From: Gemmatimonadaceae bacterium
GTDB taxonomy: Bacteria; Gemmatimonadota; Gemmatimonadetes; Gemmatimonadales; Gemmatimonadaceae
Direction of reading: 5' to 3'
DNA length: 64,000 nt
Assembly: GCA_036003045.1 (NCBI GenBank)
Contig: DASYSS010000020.1
Coordinates: 1-64,000, forward strand
Position numbers and translations under genes: made by a program. The number at the start of each line of letters is the position of its first letter. Position 1 is the stretch's first letter. The notes under the pieces were generated by a model, which made no database searches, was not told where the DNA came from, and saw only the letters and a list, made by a program, of their open reading frames with translations. Positions 1 through 8,397 of this stretch are shown piece after piece.

Positions 1-813
1 GACCCCGCCCCCTCTCTCGCCCCGCGCTGCCTACGGGACCAGTCGCCGGCTCGCTCAGTAGCATTCCTGCCGGCGCCGCTCCGCCGCCGAGTCGAACGTG
101 CCGACACGCGGATCCGCACCGTGGACTCGATGCGCGACGCAACCAATCTCGTCCTCCAGGCCGGCGGCGGAGTCCTCATCGCCGACCCGACGGCCGATGG
201 CGGGGCTGCCGGCGACGAGATGGTGGAACTCTGCCGCCGCGTTCCTGGATTGATACCGATCGTCTACGCTCGACTCACCCCGGGCGTAGTTCGACACATA
301 CAGCAGCTTGCACACTTTCCTTTCTCGCAGGTCCTGCTTGCCGATTTCGACGATAGCCCAACGCGCTTCGTCGAGCTGGCCGACCTCGCGCAGTCGGCGT
401 CGCTGACCGGGCACGTTCTCCACCGCCTGGAGCCGATGCTCAGCTCTGCCCCGCCCATGCTCCGGCATGCCATCCGCGACGCGTTCGGCTCGCCGCAACG
501 GTACCGATCAGTCGGCGACCTCGCCGAGGCGGCGCACATGCCCCGCCGCTCGTTCTACCGCTGCTTCCAGCCGTTGGGCCTCTCCTCGCCACGATCGCTG
601 CTCGCGGCGAGCAGCGTCGTGCGAACCATCAGCCTGCTGCGCGATCCACAGCAAACGCTTCGTGAGGCGGCGGTTCGCCTGGGATACTCAAAGTCGGAGT
701 ATCTGGCCGCCCATGTCGTGCGCTTCACCGGATTGCGCGTGCGCGAAACGCGGAGCGCAGATTTTGGCGTAATTGCCGAGTCGATCACGGCACGATTGAG
801 CGTCGACCGGTGA
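1..813 (+). CDS. AraC-like HTH transcriptional regulator, 5' end possibly outside window
   Basis: The reading frame is open from the first base of the window. The first ordinary start codon is a GTG at 121, but the residues encoded before it look coding, so the gene probably begins upstream. The C-terminal third reads as an AraC-type helix-turn-helix domain: one helix-turn-helix around SVGDLAEAAHMPRRSFYR and a second around LREAAVRLGYSKSEYLAAHV. The N-terminal part (ADPTADGGAAGDEMVELCRR and what follows) has the alternating strand/helix look of a receiver-like domain, but I cannot identify phosphorylation residues. It converges on the integrase gene with a 24-base gap, so it is probably cargo of the ssrA-integrated element. 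The target genes are unknown. Confidence 0.6.
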   Translation, partial: DPAPSLAPRCLRDQSPARSVAFLPAPLRRRVERADTRIRTVDSMRDATNLVLQAGGGVLIADPTADGGAAGDEMVELCRRVPGLIPIVYARLTPGVVRHIQQLAHFPFSQVLLADFDDSPTRFVELADLAQSASLTGHVLHRLEPMLSSAPPMLRHAIRDAFGSPQRYRSVGDLAEAAHMPRRSFYRCFQPLGLSSPRSLLAASSVVRTISLLRDPQQTLREAAVRLGYSKSEYLAAHVVRFTGLRVRETRSADFGVIAESITARLSVDR

Positions 814-837
814 TACCGGCTCTCATCCGATTGCTGG

Positions 838-2049
838 TTAGGATCGTTGACCGCAAAGCTGCGCATCCCACCATCGCGCGAGTCGCAGGCGCTGATCGAA
901 TCGCTGCGCGCGGTTGTATGCTCGAATCACCTTGCCGTCGGAGACGTGGTCCAGCGCTAGTTCGATGACGTCGCGGTCAAAATCTCCCAACTCGTGACTC
1001 AGCGTGCTGAATGCCGTGCGCCACGAGTGGGGACTGTGTCGGCCATCTAGCTCGAGTACTTCCGAGTAGAGCTTTTCAATCGCTTCGCGGCCAACAAACG
1101 GGCGCTTTCCCGATGGGGACGGAAACACTACGCCCTTCCCTCCCGTCGCTTTCCGCCAGGCGAGCAATTCGGCAACGATCGTGGGCCCGAGCGGCACGCG
1201 ATGGTCGCCGTCGCGGTCTCGCACCTTCATCTGCTCGCGCGGAATCGTCCACGTTGGCGCGGTCAACTCCAGATCGAACTGGTCCCATGTTGCCGAAACG
1301 ACATTGCCAATGCGCTGTGCGCTGAACGCGATGAGGCGATTGGCGAGTCGGACTGACGGGGAAACAGGAGCGAGGTCGGCGCGCCGTAGGACATCTCGCA
1401 GCTCGTCGAAGACGATCAGCGCTGGTCGTCCCATCCGGCGCTTGCGCTTGGGCAACACCTCACGAACGTCAATCGCGACGTTTTCGTGGATGAGGCCCCG
1501 AGAGCGAGCCAGCCTGAAGATTCCAGTGATGTGTTGAAGGATTCGCCCGGCCGTCTCTTCGGCACCACGTGCGGCGATCTTCTCGACCACGTTGGCAACC
1601 ATGGCAGACGTGATCTGGTCGATCGGGAGCTCGCCGATGATCGGCAGTACGTCCCGCTTCAAAGCACGTTCAGACTTGCTGTAGTGGATGCCAGACCAGC
1701 CGCGCTTCTGCTTGTCGAGCCACAACGAAGCCACGCTACTGAACGTGCTATTGCTGGAAAGCGTGGCGGCATGACGCTCGAGGACCCGCGACTGGACCGG
1801 GTCGCGGCCCGCGCGTAGGTGCGCTTTCACCTCAGCACGCTGCTCCCGGGCGGCTGCGAGCGAAACGTCGGGATAGATCCCCGCGGCGAACACACGCTCC
1901 TTACCGTCGATGCGGTATTTGACCCGCCACACCGCCGTACCGGCCGGGGTGAGCGTCAGGTAGAGGCCTCCGCCGTCGCTCAATTTGCCCCTTGTGGCCG
2001 TCCCCGCTCGAGCCTTGGCGACGAATGATTTGACGGCGCGATCGCTCAA
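838..2049 (-). CDS. Tyrosine recombinase (P4-type integrase with DUF4102 arm-binding domain)
   Basis: Site-specific integrase of an integrative element. The N-terminus matches the DUF4102 arm-DNA-binding domain (KLSDGGGLYLTLTPAGTAVW, then GIYPDVSLAAAREQRAEV). The C-terminal catalytic domain shows the tyrosine-recombinase residues: Arg in SAQRIGN, the HxxR box in SPHSWRTAF, His in LDHVSDG and the Tyr nucleophile in IRAYNRAQ. I chose the TTG at 2049 because AGGGGG sits 8 bases upstream and the family homology begins there. The frame stays open to a TTG at 2154, which has no ribosome binding site. The gene lies about 190 bp past the 3' end of ssrA and is transcribed in the same direction, the standard arrangement for elements inserted into tmRNA genes. 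Confidence 0.9.
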   Translation of the reverse strand: MSDRAVKSFVAKARAGTATRGKLSDGGGLYLTLTPAGTAVWRVKYRIDGKERVFAAGIYPDVSLAAAREQRAEVKAHLRAGRDPVQSRVLERHAATLSSNSTFSSVASLWLDKQKRGWSGIHYSKSERALKRDVLPIIGELPIDQITSAMVANVVEKIAARGAEETAGRILQHITGIFRLARSRGLIHENVAIDVREVLPKRKRRMGRPALIVFDELRDVLRRADLAPVSPSVRLANRLIAFSAQRIGNVVSATWDQFDLELTAPTWTIPREQMKVRDRDGDHRVPLGPTIVAELLAWRKATGGKGVVFPSPSGKRPFVGREAIEKLYSEVLELDGRHSPHSWRTAFSTLSHELGDFDRDVIELALDHVSDGKVIRAYNRAQRFDQRLRLARWWDAQLCGQRS

Positions 2050-2056
2050 ACGATCG

Positions 2057-2124
2057 TACCCCCTACCGACGCGATTTTCGACGATACCCCCTGCTGTTTC
2101 CAAATACCCCCCTCTGATGCCCCC
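2057..2124. repeat. Direct repeats of ATACCCCC upstream of the integrase, candidate arm-type sites
   Basis: Three copies of TACCCCC occur at 2057-2063, 2085-2091 and 2105-2111, and a weaker TGCCCCC at 2118-2124, all in the same orientation. They sit between the integrase start and the ssrA end. P4-type integrases bind short direct repeats beside the attachment core through their DUF4102 domain, so these may be arm sites. This is inference from position and repetition. Nearby, a perfect 12-bp palindrome (GCGTCTAGACGC) lies at 2158-2169. Confidence 0.4.
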
Positions 2125-2180
2125 AACGATGGTGGATTCAGACGGACGGGTCAAGATGCGTCTAGACGCCGTTCTCAGAG

Positions 2181-2218
2181 GGAAAACGAACAGCGGCGCC
2201 CATTGCTGGACGCCGCTG
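2181..2218 (-). terminator. Intrinsic terminator downstream of ssrA
   Basis: On the minus strand an 8-bp perfect stem CAGCGGCG/CGCCGCTG (2211-2218 with 2191-2198) with a 12-base loop is followed by TTCGTTTTCC. It lies 25 bases past the mature tmRNA 3' end and would terminate the tmRNA precursor. Confidence 0.6.
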
Positions 2219-2242
2219 GATCGTCTTGAACTGTCTTTCTAG

Positions 2243-2274
2243 TGGAGGCGCCGGGAATTGAACCCGGGTCCGAG
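2243..2274 (-). other. Probable attachment-site end of an ssrA-integrated element
   Basis: The T-arm and acceptor of tmRNA form the junction between chromosome (higher coordinates) and a P4-type integrase gene (lower coordinates). Integrases of this type commonly recombine in the 3' end of ssrA and restore it. The second copy of this sequence is not seen at positions 1-2242, so the far end of the element would lie outside the window. Confidence 0.5.
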
Positions 2275-2598
2275 AATAGATCGACCACAGCTACTACGTG
2301 CGTAGTCCGCCGTTAGATGTCTCCGCGCGCTGGTTGGCGAACGACCCACTCGCGGATGAGCCTCCTTGATTTCACCGGCCCGCCGGAGGCGGTCGAGCCA
2401 GCAATCCCGGATTTCCGATACCTGAGAAGCCGCCCCGGGCGGGCTTCCTCTCAGGCACTTGCGGGCCTAACTAAAAGTTAGGCGGCAAGGGCGAAGTTGT
2501 TGTTCGCAGTTGGATGTTTGCGGAGTGTTTAACGAGGTGCCCCACGACCTCGGCACGCAGCCACGGCTTCACATACCCCGTCGAAGCCAGTCGCCCCC
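2243..2598 (-). ncRNA. ssrA: tmRNA (transfer-messenger RNA)
   Basis: The RNA rescues stalled ribosomes by adding a degradation tag. The 5' end GGGGGCGACTGGCTTCGACG (from 2598 downward) is a typical tmRNA start. The 3' end has a T-arm CCGGGTTCAATTCCCGG followed by CGCCTCC, which pairs with the 5' GGGGGCG, and discriminator A at 2243. CCA is not encoded. The tag frame runs from a GCG resume codon at 2507-2505 to TAA at 2480-2478 and encodes ANNNFALAA, preceded in the product by the charged alanine. The length of 356 nt is normal for a one-piece tmRNA. The 3' end is next to a phage-type integrase. Confidence 0.97.
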
Positions 2599-2608
2599 TA
2601 CAGACCGA

Positions 2609-2637
2609 AATTTAGACGATTTAGACCGACGGCGCAA
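2609..2637 (-). promoter_or_regulatory. Putative sigma-70 promoter of ssrA
   Basis: Minus strand: -35 TTGCGC (2637-2632), 17-bp spacer, -10 TAAATT (2614-2609). The -10 lies 10 bases before the mature 5' G at 2598. Confidence 0.5.
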
Positions 2638-2781
2638 CGAAAACATCGCCTGGTGGCGCGCACCGAGGCTGTGGCTAAGTCACCGTCTGATGGGCGGTTG
2701 GGCAGCACAGCTCATTCAGCTTCAGAAGTCAGAGCTCCCACGCGAGATCGCGCGCCACAGGAAGGACGGATTTGCGCTCGA

Positions 2782-2818
2782 AATCGGACGTCTGATATCG
2801 GACATGGGACGTCCGATT
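2782..2818. repeat. 11-bp perfect inverted repeat
   Basis: AATCGGACGTC (2782-2792) pairs perfectly with GACGTCCGATT (2808-2818) across a 15-base loop that itself contains ATCGGAC. It lies between the 3' end of the lipoprotein gene and the ssrA promoter. It could end the lipoprotein transcript, but no T-run follows on the minus strand. I see no gene in the rest of 2638-2848. Confidence 0.5.
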
Positions 2819-2848
2819 CGGCGGGACAGACGGCACAGAGTAGGGGCG

Positions 2849-3913
2849 TTACGGGGCCATCCGCTTGAAGCGGAGGTCCAAGAAAAAGTCGTCGCCCGGT
2901 TCGTGGAAGTGTACGAGATAACCGTCGGACTGCAGCCCCGCGCTGTGCTCGAGGTGCGGGCCGATGAGCTCCGAGAGCATCGAGAGATTTCCCGCGGCAG
3001 TGCCGGTCACGACGCCGCGGTCGATCTCGCCGAAGAAGCTGAAGCGTAGCTCGCGCTGAACGTTTTCTCCGTCGCGCACGACGTGATACTGCGAAAAGTG
3101 CACGGCGAGCGCGTAGCGCTCTTGGGCGAGGCCCGACAACACGAACGTTCCGGAATCGGCGTAGACCTCGTCGAACTCCGGCACGCCGTTGAACGTGACC
3201 GAGTCGGCGGCAATCAGCGCGGGGAGCGGTGCGCCATTGAAGTGCGTCAGCACGAAATTCGTGTCCGCGACGACGACACCGACGTGAGCTGTTCCCGTGA
3301 TCCCATCCACACTCGCCGCGATCGTCGTCGAACCAGGGCCGACGGCGATGAGAAAACCCGGCGCTCCGACGGTATTCGCCGGCGAGCCGATGATCGCGAC
3401 GGACGAATCGGCCGAACCGAATACGACCGGTCGTCCTTGAATCGTCCTGTTTCCCTGCCCCACGACGCGGGCCGTGACTTGCACGCGGTCGCCGCGGCCG
3501 AGGCTCAGCGTTGGGGGCGTGAGCTCGATGTTGGCCGCGACGAGCCGGCCGATGGCGAGATCGTAGGTCGCCGTAGACGCGCCGCTTCGCGCGGTGACGC
3601 GTACCCTGCCAGGACGCAGGAGCGCGAGACTATCGCCGGCAGTCACTCTCGCGAGCGCCGTGTCACCGGCGGTCCACGACACCGGTGCGCCCGGAATCTC
3701 GACGCCGGCGTCGTCGAACACTCTCGCGGTAACGTGAATCACGTCGCCCTCGAAGACGCTGTCGGCCGGCGCGACGATGGTAATCGACGCACGAGACCCG
3801 CGGTTCGGCGCGACTTCATCGCTGCAAGCCAGCACGGAAAACACGGATGCGAGCGCGAGCACGCGCGCGGCGCGCCGACTGGGCGCGCCGTACTTCGATC
3901 GAAAAGAAATCAC
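2849..3913 (-). CDS. Secreted lipoprotein with BIG2-type Ig-like domains
   Basis: The N-terminus has a positive patch, a hydrophobic stretch and a lipobox-like ...SVFSVLAC at about residues 22-29, so the mature protein is probably lipid-anchored at the Cys. Two Ig-like BIG2-type repeats follow (about 42-125 and 128-215), marked by IEIPGAPVSW-like, RVTVTARSG-like and IAASVDGITG segments. The C-terminal 130 residues (from TNFVLTHFNGAPLP) form a domain I do not recognise. It is probably displayed on the cell surface or in the periplasm; the function is unknown. It stands alone, with the membrane protein gene 7 bases upstream on the same strand. Confidence 0.8.
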   Translation of the reverse strand: MISFRSKYGAPSRRAARVLALASVFSVLACSDEVAPNRGSRASITIVAPADSVFEGDVIHVTARVFDDAGVEIPGAPVSWTAGDTALARVTAGDSLALLRPGRVRVTARSGASTATYDLAIGRLVAANIELTPPTLSLGRGDRVQVTARVVGQGNRTIQGRPVVFGSADSSVAIIGSPANTVGAPGFLIAVGPGSTTIAASVDGITGTAHVGVVVADTNFVLTHFNGAPLPALIAADSVTFNGVPEFDEVYADSGTFVLSGLAQERYALAVHFSQYHVVRDGENVQRELRFSFFGEIDRGVVTGTAAGNLSMLSELIGPHLEHSAGLQSDGYLVHFHEPGDDFFLDLRFKRMAP

Positions 3914-3920
3914 TTGTCGG

Positions 3921-4868
3921 TTATTCGCCGCTGAATTGGGACTGGAGCTCGAAGCTCTTACCCTTGAAACGCAGCGGCCGCGTCGAATCGGTCAGGGCCC
4001 CGCCCCCCCGTCCGGCGCCGACGGCGGTCGCGATGGCGAACATCGCGCCCGCAAAGAGCAGAGTGTCGGCGACGAAGTTGATCGCCGTGATCTCCTGCGC
4101 CGGTCCCGTGGCCAGAAACAAATTGGGCACGTAAAGGACGACCGTCGCCACGGTCATGAGAGCGCCGGCCGACGTTATGGCGGGCACGGCGGTCTTCCTG
4201 AAAGACGCGGCCATTCCGAGGACGACGAGAATCACGCCGGTGACGTACGCGACCGCCTGCGGGAACGGCACCCAGGCTGCCGTCTTCACTTCGCTCGGCA
4301 CGCCGGGGGCAAACGCGGGATACAAGAGGTGCAGCACGCCGTAGAAGGCGATGACGAACGCCGCCCAGAATCTCGCGAAGCGCGCGAATCCGTCCGACCA
4401 CGCGGGTCTCGTGGCAAACACGAATAGGCTGAAGCCGGCCACCGCGAACGTCCCCTCGCGAAACGGAAAAATCCAGACGAGGTGCAAGCGCGGATGACGA
4501 GCCGCGCTGGGCGCGTAGATCAGCAGCACGAAGAGCGCGAACAGCAATCCCAACAAGGGCGCCGACCACTCGACGCCTCGCTTCGTCGCGATGCTGACGC
4601 CCGCGGCGAGGAGACATACGCCGACGACATACGTCGTGGGAATCGGAAGCGGAAACCACTTCGGGACCATCTGCGCGAGGTCGTGGACGGCCGAGAGGTG
4701 TTCGCCGGAGAAGGTCGCGATTGCGCTCGCGATGAAGACGGGACCAAGGGACCGGAGTCGCGTATCGCCCGTCGCGTCGAAGGCGAACAGGTCGCGGCGA
4801 TACGTCCAAAGGCCGATCGCGAGGACGATCAGCCCGAACGTCGCGGGCAAGAAGACAGTCGCGGGCAT
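3921..4868 (-). CDS. Polytopic inner-membrane protein of unknown function
   Basis: The protein has 315 residues and about eight hydrophobic segments, starting with FLPATFGLIVLAIGLW and continuing through YVVGVCLLAAGVSIA, PLLGLLFALFVLLIYA, FWAAFVIAFYGVLHLLYP, AVAYVTGVILVVLGMAA and VADTLLFAGAMFAIATAVG. The spacing recalls DoxX-like small membrane proteins joined in tandem, but no diagnostic motif is visible, so I give no function. It lies 7 bases upstream of the BIG2 lipoprotein start on the same strand, and the two may be cotranscribed. Confidence 0.7.
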   Translation of the reverse strand: MPATVFLPATFGLIVLAIGLWTYRRDLFAFDATGDTRLRSLGPVFIASAIATFSGEHLSAVHDLAQMVPKWFPLPIPTTYVVGVCLLAAGVSIATKRGVEWSAPLLGLLFALFVLLIYAPSAARHPRLHLVWIFPFREGTFAVAGFSLFVFATRPAWSDGFARFARFWAAFVIAFYGVLHLLYPAFAPGVPSEVKTAAWVPFPQAVAYVTGVILVVLGMAASFRKTAVPAITSAGALMTVATVVLYVPNLFLATGPAQEITAINFVADTLLFAGAMFAIATAVGAGRGGGALTDSTRPLRFKGKSFELQSQFSGE

Positions 4869-4958
4869 GAAGGCTTTTTGTGCCTCGCCGCGCCCGCTGC
4901 CAAACGGTTCGGGACGAACCGTTCGCCGAGCGTGGCCGAACGGAAGTCGTCGTCGTGG

Positions 4959-7900
4959 TCAGTACTTCAATTCACCTGGAGTGACACGATCCACGTGTAG
5001 CACCTGCTTGTACGTCTTTCCCCCTATGCTGATGCTCACGAGGTAGTCGCCCGTCGACGCCTGGAAGCCTTGCGTGCCTCGGTTTCCCGGTCCGCCGAAG
5101 AAGAACACGTTGCCTCCGGCGTTCGGGTTCGGTCCGTTGATCGCGCGATTGATCAGGCGTTGTGCCTCCTGATACTTGTCGAAATCCACGTTGACGCCGC
5201 CGACCGTCATCGTGCAGCCGCCCGCCGCGCTCCCACTTCGCACCACGGCGCCTTCCGCGGGACGATCGGGTGAGGCTCCCGGACCACCGCCGCAGTTGAT
5301 GTTCATCTGCGGCGCGTTCGGTCCGCCGGGGCCGAGCAGCAGTTGTCGTCCCTGACGAATGAGTGTCGAGTCCCAACCCGCCTTCTCGAGCGAGTCGAGG
5401 ATCGTCGTCGTCTTGCGAGCGCGCACGATGCTGTCGCGAAGATCGGCGGGGCCGAGCGGCGGCACCGTCGCCAGTCGTCGCGTTCCGTTGAAACCCCACA
5501 GCACACGTTGCAATCCAGGAGACGACGAACCGTTGAGCGTGGCGATCGTGTCCCCGCTCGCGTCTTGGATCACGACCTTGAGCGGCGCCGGCGGGGGGAT
5601 GCGAGGCGGCGTAGCTCCGCCGGCCGGCGTTGTCGCAGTGGCGGCAGCGTTTGTAGGCGCAGAGGGAGCCGGGGCAGCGGCTGGCGACGCCGGCGACCCG
5701 GCGAGCGTCGGCCCGGCCGTCGCGCTCGGCGCGATGCGATAGACGATCTCCGCTCCGTACTGCGCGGGAGGCGAGCTGTAGGTGTACTGCCCGTCTCCAT
5801 TCCCCGACGCCGCCATCCGCGGCGCCTCGCCGAACTGCCACGCTCGTTTCGGCTCGAACAGCGTCACATCCGCGATCTGCTTGCCGGCCATTTGCTCGAG
5901 CGGCGCGATGTCGACGATGAAGAAATTGCGGCCGTGCGTCGCCGCTATCAGCTCGCGGTCCCGCGGATGAATCTTGAGGTCGAACACCGGCACCGTCGGC
6001 ATGCCAGCCATGAACTTTGACCAGTGTCCGCCCCGATCGACGGATACGTACGCCCCGACCGACGTTCCGGCGAAGAGCAGATCGCGGTTGTACGGATCCT
6101 CACGGATCACGCGAACGTAGTCCGGCCCGCCGGTTGGCAGCGTGGCCGCGAGCGACTTGAAGGTGCCTCCGCCGTCGGCCGTCACGTACAGGTACGGCGT
6201 GAAGTCGTTGGTCCGGTGATTGTCGAACGACACGTACCACGTGAGCGTGTCGAAATGCGAAGGCTCGACTCGACTCACATAGACTTCGTTGTTCGGGAGT
6301 CCCGGGAACTTCCGCCAATCCACCTGTGTCCACGACGCGCCGTCGTTCGCCGTGTACCACACGTTGCCGTCGTCGGTCCCCGCATAGAGGAACCCCGGCT
6401 TGACCGGCGATTCCGCCAGCGCGACGACCGTCCCATAGGTCTCGGCGCCCGTCGCGTCGAGTGTGATGCCGCCGGTCTTGTTCATGCTGATGTCGATCTT
6501 CTTCGCGTCCTGCTTCGACAGGTCGGGCGAGATCGAGTAGACGTTGTCGCCGCGCTGCGTCGACTTGAACACGTGGTTGCCGCCGACGTATACGACGTCC
6601 TTGTTGTGCGGCGACAGGAAGAACGGCGTTTCCCAGTTGAACCGCGAGGTCATCGCGACCGAGTCGGCCTTTTGACGATTGCGGAGGTCGGCGACGCGAT
6701 TCCGCACGTCGCGCGATTCGGGCTGCGTCGTGTCGCCCCGCGCGATGATGACGGAATCTTCATACTGCCGGTAGCGCGGCCGATAAGACGGAGCGAAGAC
6801 GCCGCGGACGTCGCCGGTCGCCAAATCCCAGCGTTGGATGAAGCCGCCCTGCGATTCGCCGTAGATGATCTTGGGGTTGGTCGGATCCTGCGCCGTCCAG
6901 AATCCGTCGCCGCCGGAATAGGTGAACCAGTACGCGTTGCTCACGCCGCCGTTGCGGCGCCGGCTCGGGCCGCACCACGACCCATTGTCCTGAGCGCCAC
7001 CGCAGATGTTGTACGGCACCGCATAATCAAAGCTCACGGCGTAGAACTGCCCTACGGGCAGCACCGTGCTCGAGACGAAGTTGCCGCCGCGATCCCACGT
7101 CTGTGCGATGCCGCCGTCGTTCCCGACGATGAAGTGCTCGGGGTCGTTCGGGTCGATCCACATCGCGTGATGATCGACGTGCACCCCACCCGTCGCCGTC
7201 CGCGCCGTTTTTCCACCGTCGTCGGAGAATAGAATCGGCGTCGACGACCAGTAGACGCGATCCGGATTCTTCGGGTCCACGCGCACTTGCGAGTAGTAGA
7301 AAGGGCGCGTGTCCTGGTCGTTTCGGAACGACCACGTTTGGCCGCCGTCGTCAGACCGATACAGACCACTCTTCGTCTGTGCTTTCGCCGCCGGATCGGG
7401 CTTGGGGTTCGGAAGCGTGTCGGCTTCGACCAGCGTATAGATGATGTTCGGGTTGGATCGCGAGATCGTGATTCCGATCCGCCCCTTCGCCGTCTCGGGG
7501 AAGCCGCCGCCTTTGACCTCGGTCCACGTCGCGCCGGCGTCGGTCGTCTTCCACAGCCCCGACCCTCTACCGCCCGACGTGAGGAAGTACGCGCCGCGGA
7601 TGCGCTGGTAGGCCGAGGCGTAAAGCACGTTCGGATTCGACGGATCCATCGCGACGTCGACGAAGCCGGTCGAGTCGCTGATGAATTTGATGAGCGTCCA
7701 GGTCGCTCCGCCGTCCTCGGTCTTGTAGAGTCCGCGCTCCGGATTCGCCTTCCACGCCGCGCCGAGTGCCGCGACGTAGACGATGTTGGGGTTCGTCGGA
7801 TGCACGACGATGCGCCCGATGTGCTGCGTCTTCTCGAGGCCCATGAGCTTCCACGTCTTCCCGCCGTCCGTGGATTTGTAGATGCCCATGCCGGGCTCGA

Positions 7901-8285
7901 TGGTGTTGCGCGAGTTCTGCTCCCCCGTCCCCGCCCATACCTGGTTCGTGTCCGACGGCGCGATGGCGAGCGCGCCCATTGACACGACGCGCTGGTTCTC
8001 GAAGATCGACCGGAACGTCGTCCCGGCGTTCGTCGTTTTCCAAATGCCGCCGCCGGCGGTGGCGACGTAGAAGGTCTTGGACGGACTGGGGATCGCCGCG
8101 ATGTCGGCGACGCGCCCGCCGAAGTTGGCCGGCCCGACGTTCCGCCAGCGGAAGCCGGCGAGCGTCACGGAGTCGATCGAGGTGGGAACGGCCGATGCGG
8201 GCGGAGTCTGCGCGTCGAGCGCGTTCAACGAACTCGAAACGACGATCGCTACGGCGGCGTGTCTAAGAACTGGAATGCGCGGCAT
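4959..8285 (-). CDS. Large secreted BNR/Asp-box repeat protein (sortilin/VPS10-like beta-propeller)
   Basis: The protein has 1108 residues with a Sec signal peptide (hydrophobic AAVAIVVSSSLNALDAQ). At least eight Asp-box motifs are visible, such as STDGGKTW, TEDGGATW, TTDAGATW, SDDGGQTW and SVDRGGHW. These define one or two beta-propellers over about residues 40-800, as in VPS10/sortilin and BNR glycosidase-like proteins. A Pro/Ala-rich linker (about 865-905) leads to a C-terminal region of about 200 residues ending in ISIGGKTYKQVLHVD, which looks like a beta-sandwich sorting or adhesion module. The family is often annotated as glycosyl hydrolase, but no catalytic residues can be assigned. 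It is probably exported to the periplasm or outer surface. Confidence 0.85.
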   Translation of the reverse strand: MPRIPVLRHAAVAIVVSSSLNALDAQTPPASAVPTSIDSVTLAGFRWRNVGPANFGGRVADIAAIPSPSKTFYVATAGGGIWKTTNAGTTFRSIFENQRVVSMGALAIAPSDTNQVWAGTGEQNSRNTIEPGMGIYKSTDGGKTWKLMGLEKTQHIGRIVVHPTNPNIVYVAALGAAWKANPERGLYKTEDGGATWTLIKFISDSTGFVDVAMDPSNPNVLYASAYQRIRGAYFLTSGGRGSGLWKTTDAGATWTEVKGGGFPETAKGRIGITISRSNPNIIYTLVEADTLPNPKPDPAAKAQTKSGLYRSDDGGQTWSFRNDQDTRPFYYSQVRVDPKNPDRVYWSSTPILFSDDGGKTARTATGGVHVDHHAMWIDPNDPEHFIVGNDGGIAQTWDRGGNFVSSTVLPVGQFYAVSFDYAVPYNICGGAQDNGSWCGPSRRRNGGVSNAYWFTYSGGDGFWTAQDPTNPKIIYGESQGGFIQRWDLATGDVRGVFAPSYRPRYRQYEDSVIIARGDTTQPESRDVRNRVADLRNRQKADSVAMTSRFNWETPFFLSPHNKDVVYVGGNHVFKSTQRGDNVYSISPDLSKQDAKKIDISMNKTGGITLDATGAETYGTVVALAESPVKPGFLYAGTDDGNVWYTANDGASWTQVDWRKFPGLPNNEVYVSRVEPSHFDTLTWYVSFDNHRTNDFTPYLYVTADGGGTFKSLAATLPTGGPDYVRVIREDPYNRDLLFAGTSVGAYVSVDRGGHWSKFMAGMPTVPVFDLKIHPRDRELIAATHGRNFFIVDIAPLEQMAGKQIADVTLFEPKRAWQFGEAPRMAASGNGDGQYTYSSPPAQYGAEIVYRIAPSATAGPTLAGSPASPAAAPAPSAPTNAAATATTPAGGATPPRIPPPAPLKVVIQDASGDTIATLNGSSSPGLQRVLWGFNGTRRLATVPPLGPADLRDSIVRARKTTTILDSLEKAGWDSTLIRQGRQLLLGPGGPNAPQMNINCGGGPGASPDRPAEGAVVRSGSAAGGCTMTVGGVNVDFDKYQEAQRLINRAINGPNPNAGGNVFFFGGPGNRGTQGFQASTGDYLVSISIGGKTYKQVLHVDRVTPGELKY

Positions 8286-8397
8286 GGCAAGCGGGGTGAG
8301 GATGCCGGGAAGATACGCCCCGTTGGCCGATTCGCACTAACTACGGTCGGCATTCCCTGCGCCTGGCTCGGGGTGCCTGCTCAGCTCGGAAGCTGGA

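Noticed and set aside
2243-2274. tRNA gene
   Set aside because: The T-arm and acceptor look like a tRNA end, but the full sequence and the tag frame show it is the tRNA-like domain of tmRNA.
2510-3049. Open frame over the ssrA 5' part and lipoprotein 3' end
   Set aside because: It overlaps the tmRNA and a well-supported lipoprotein gene in antisense and has no recognisable domain.
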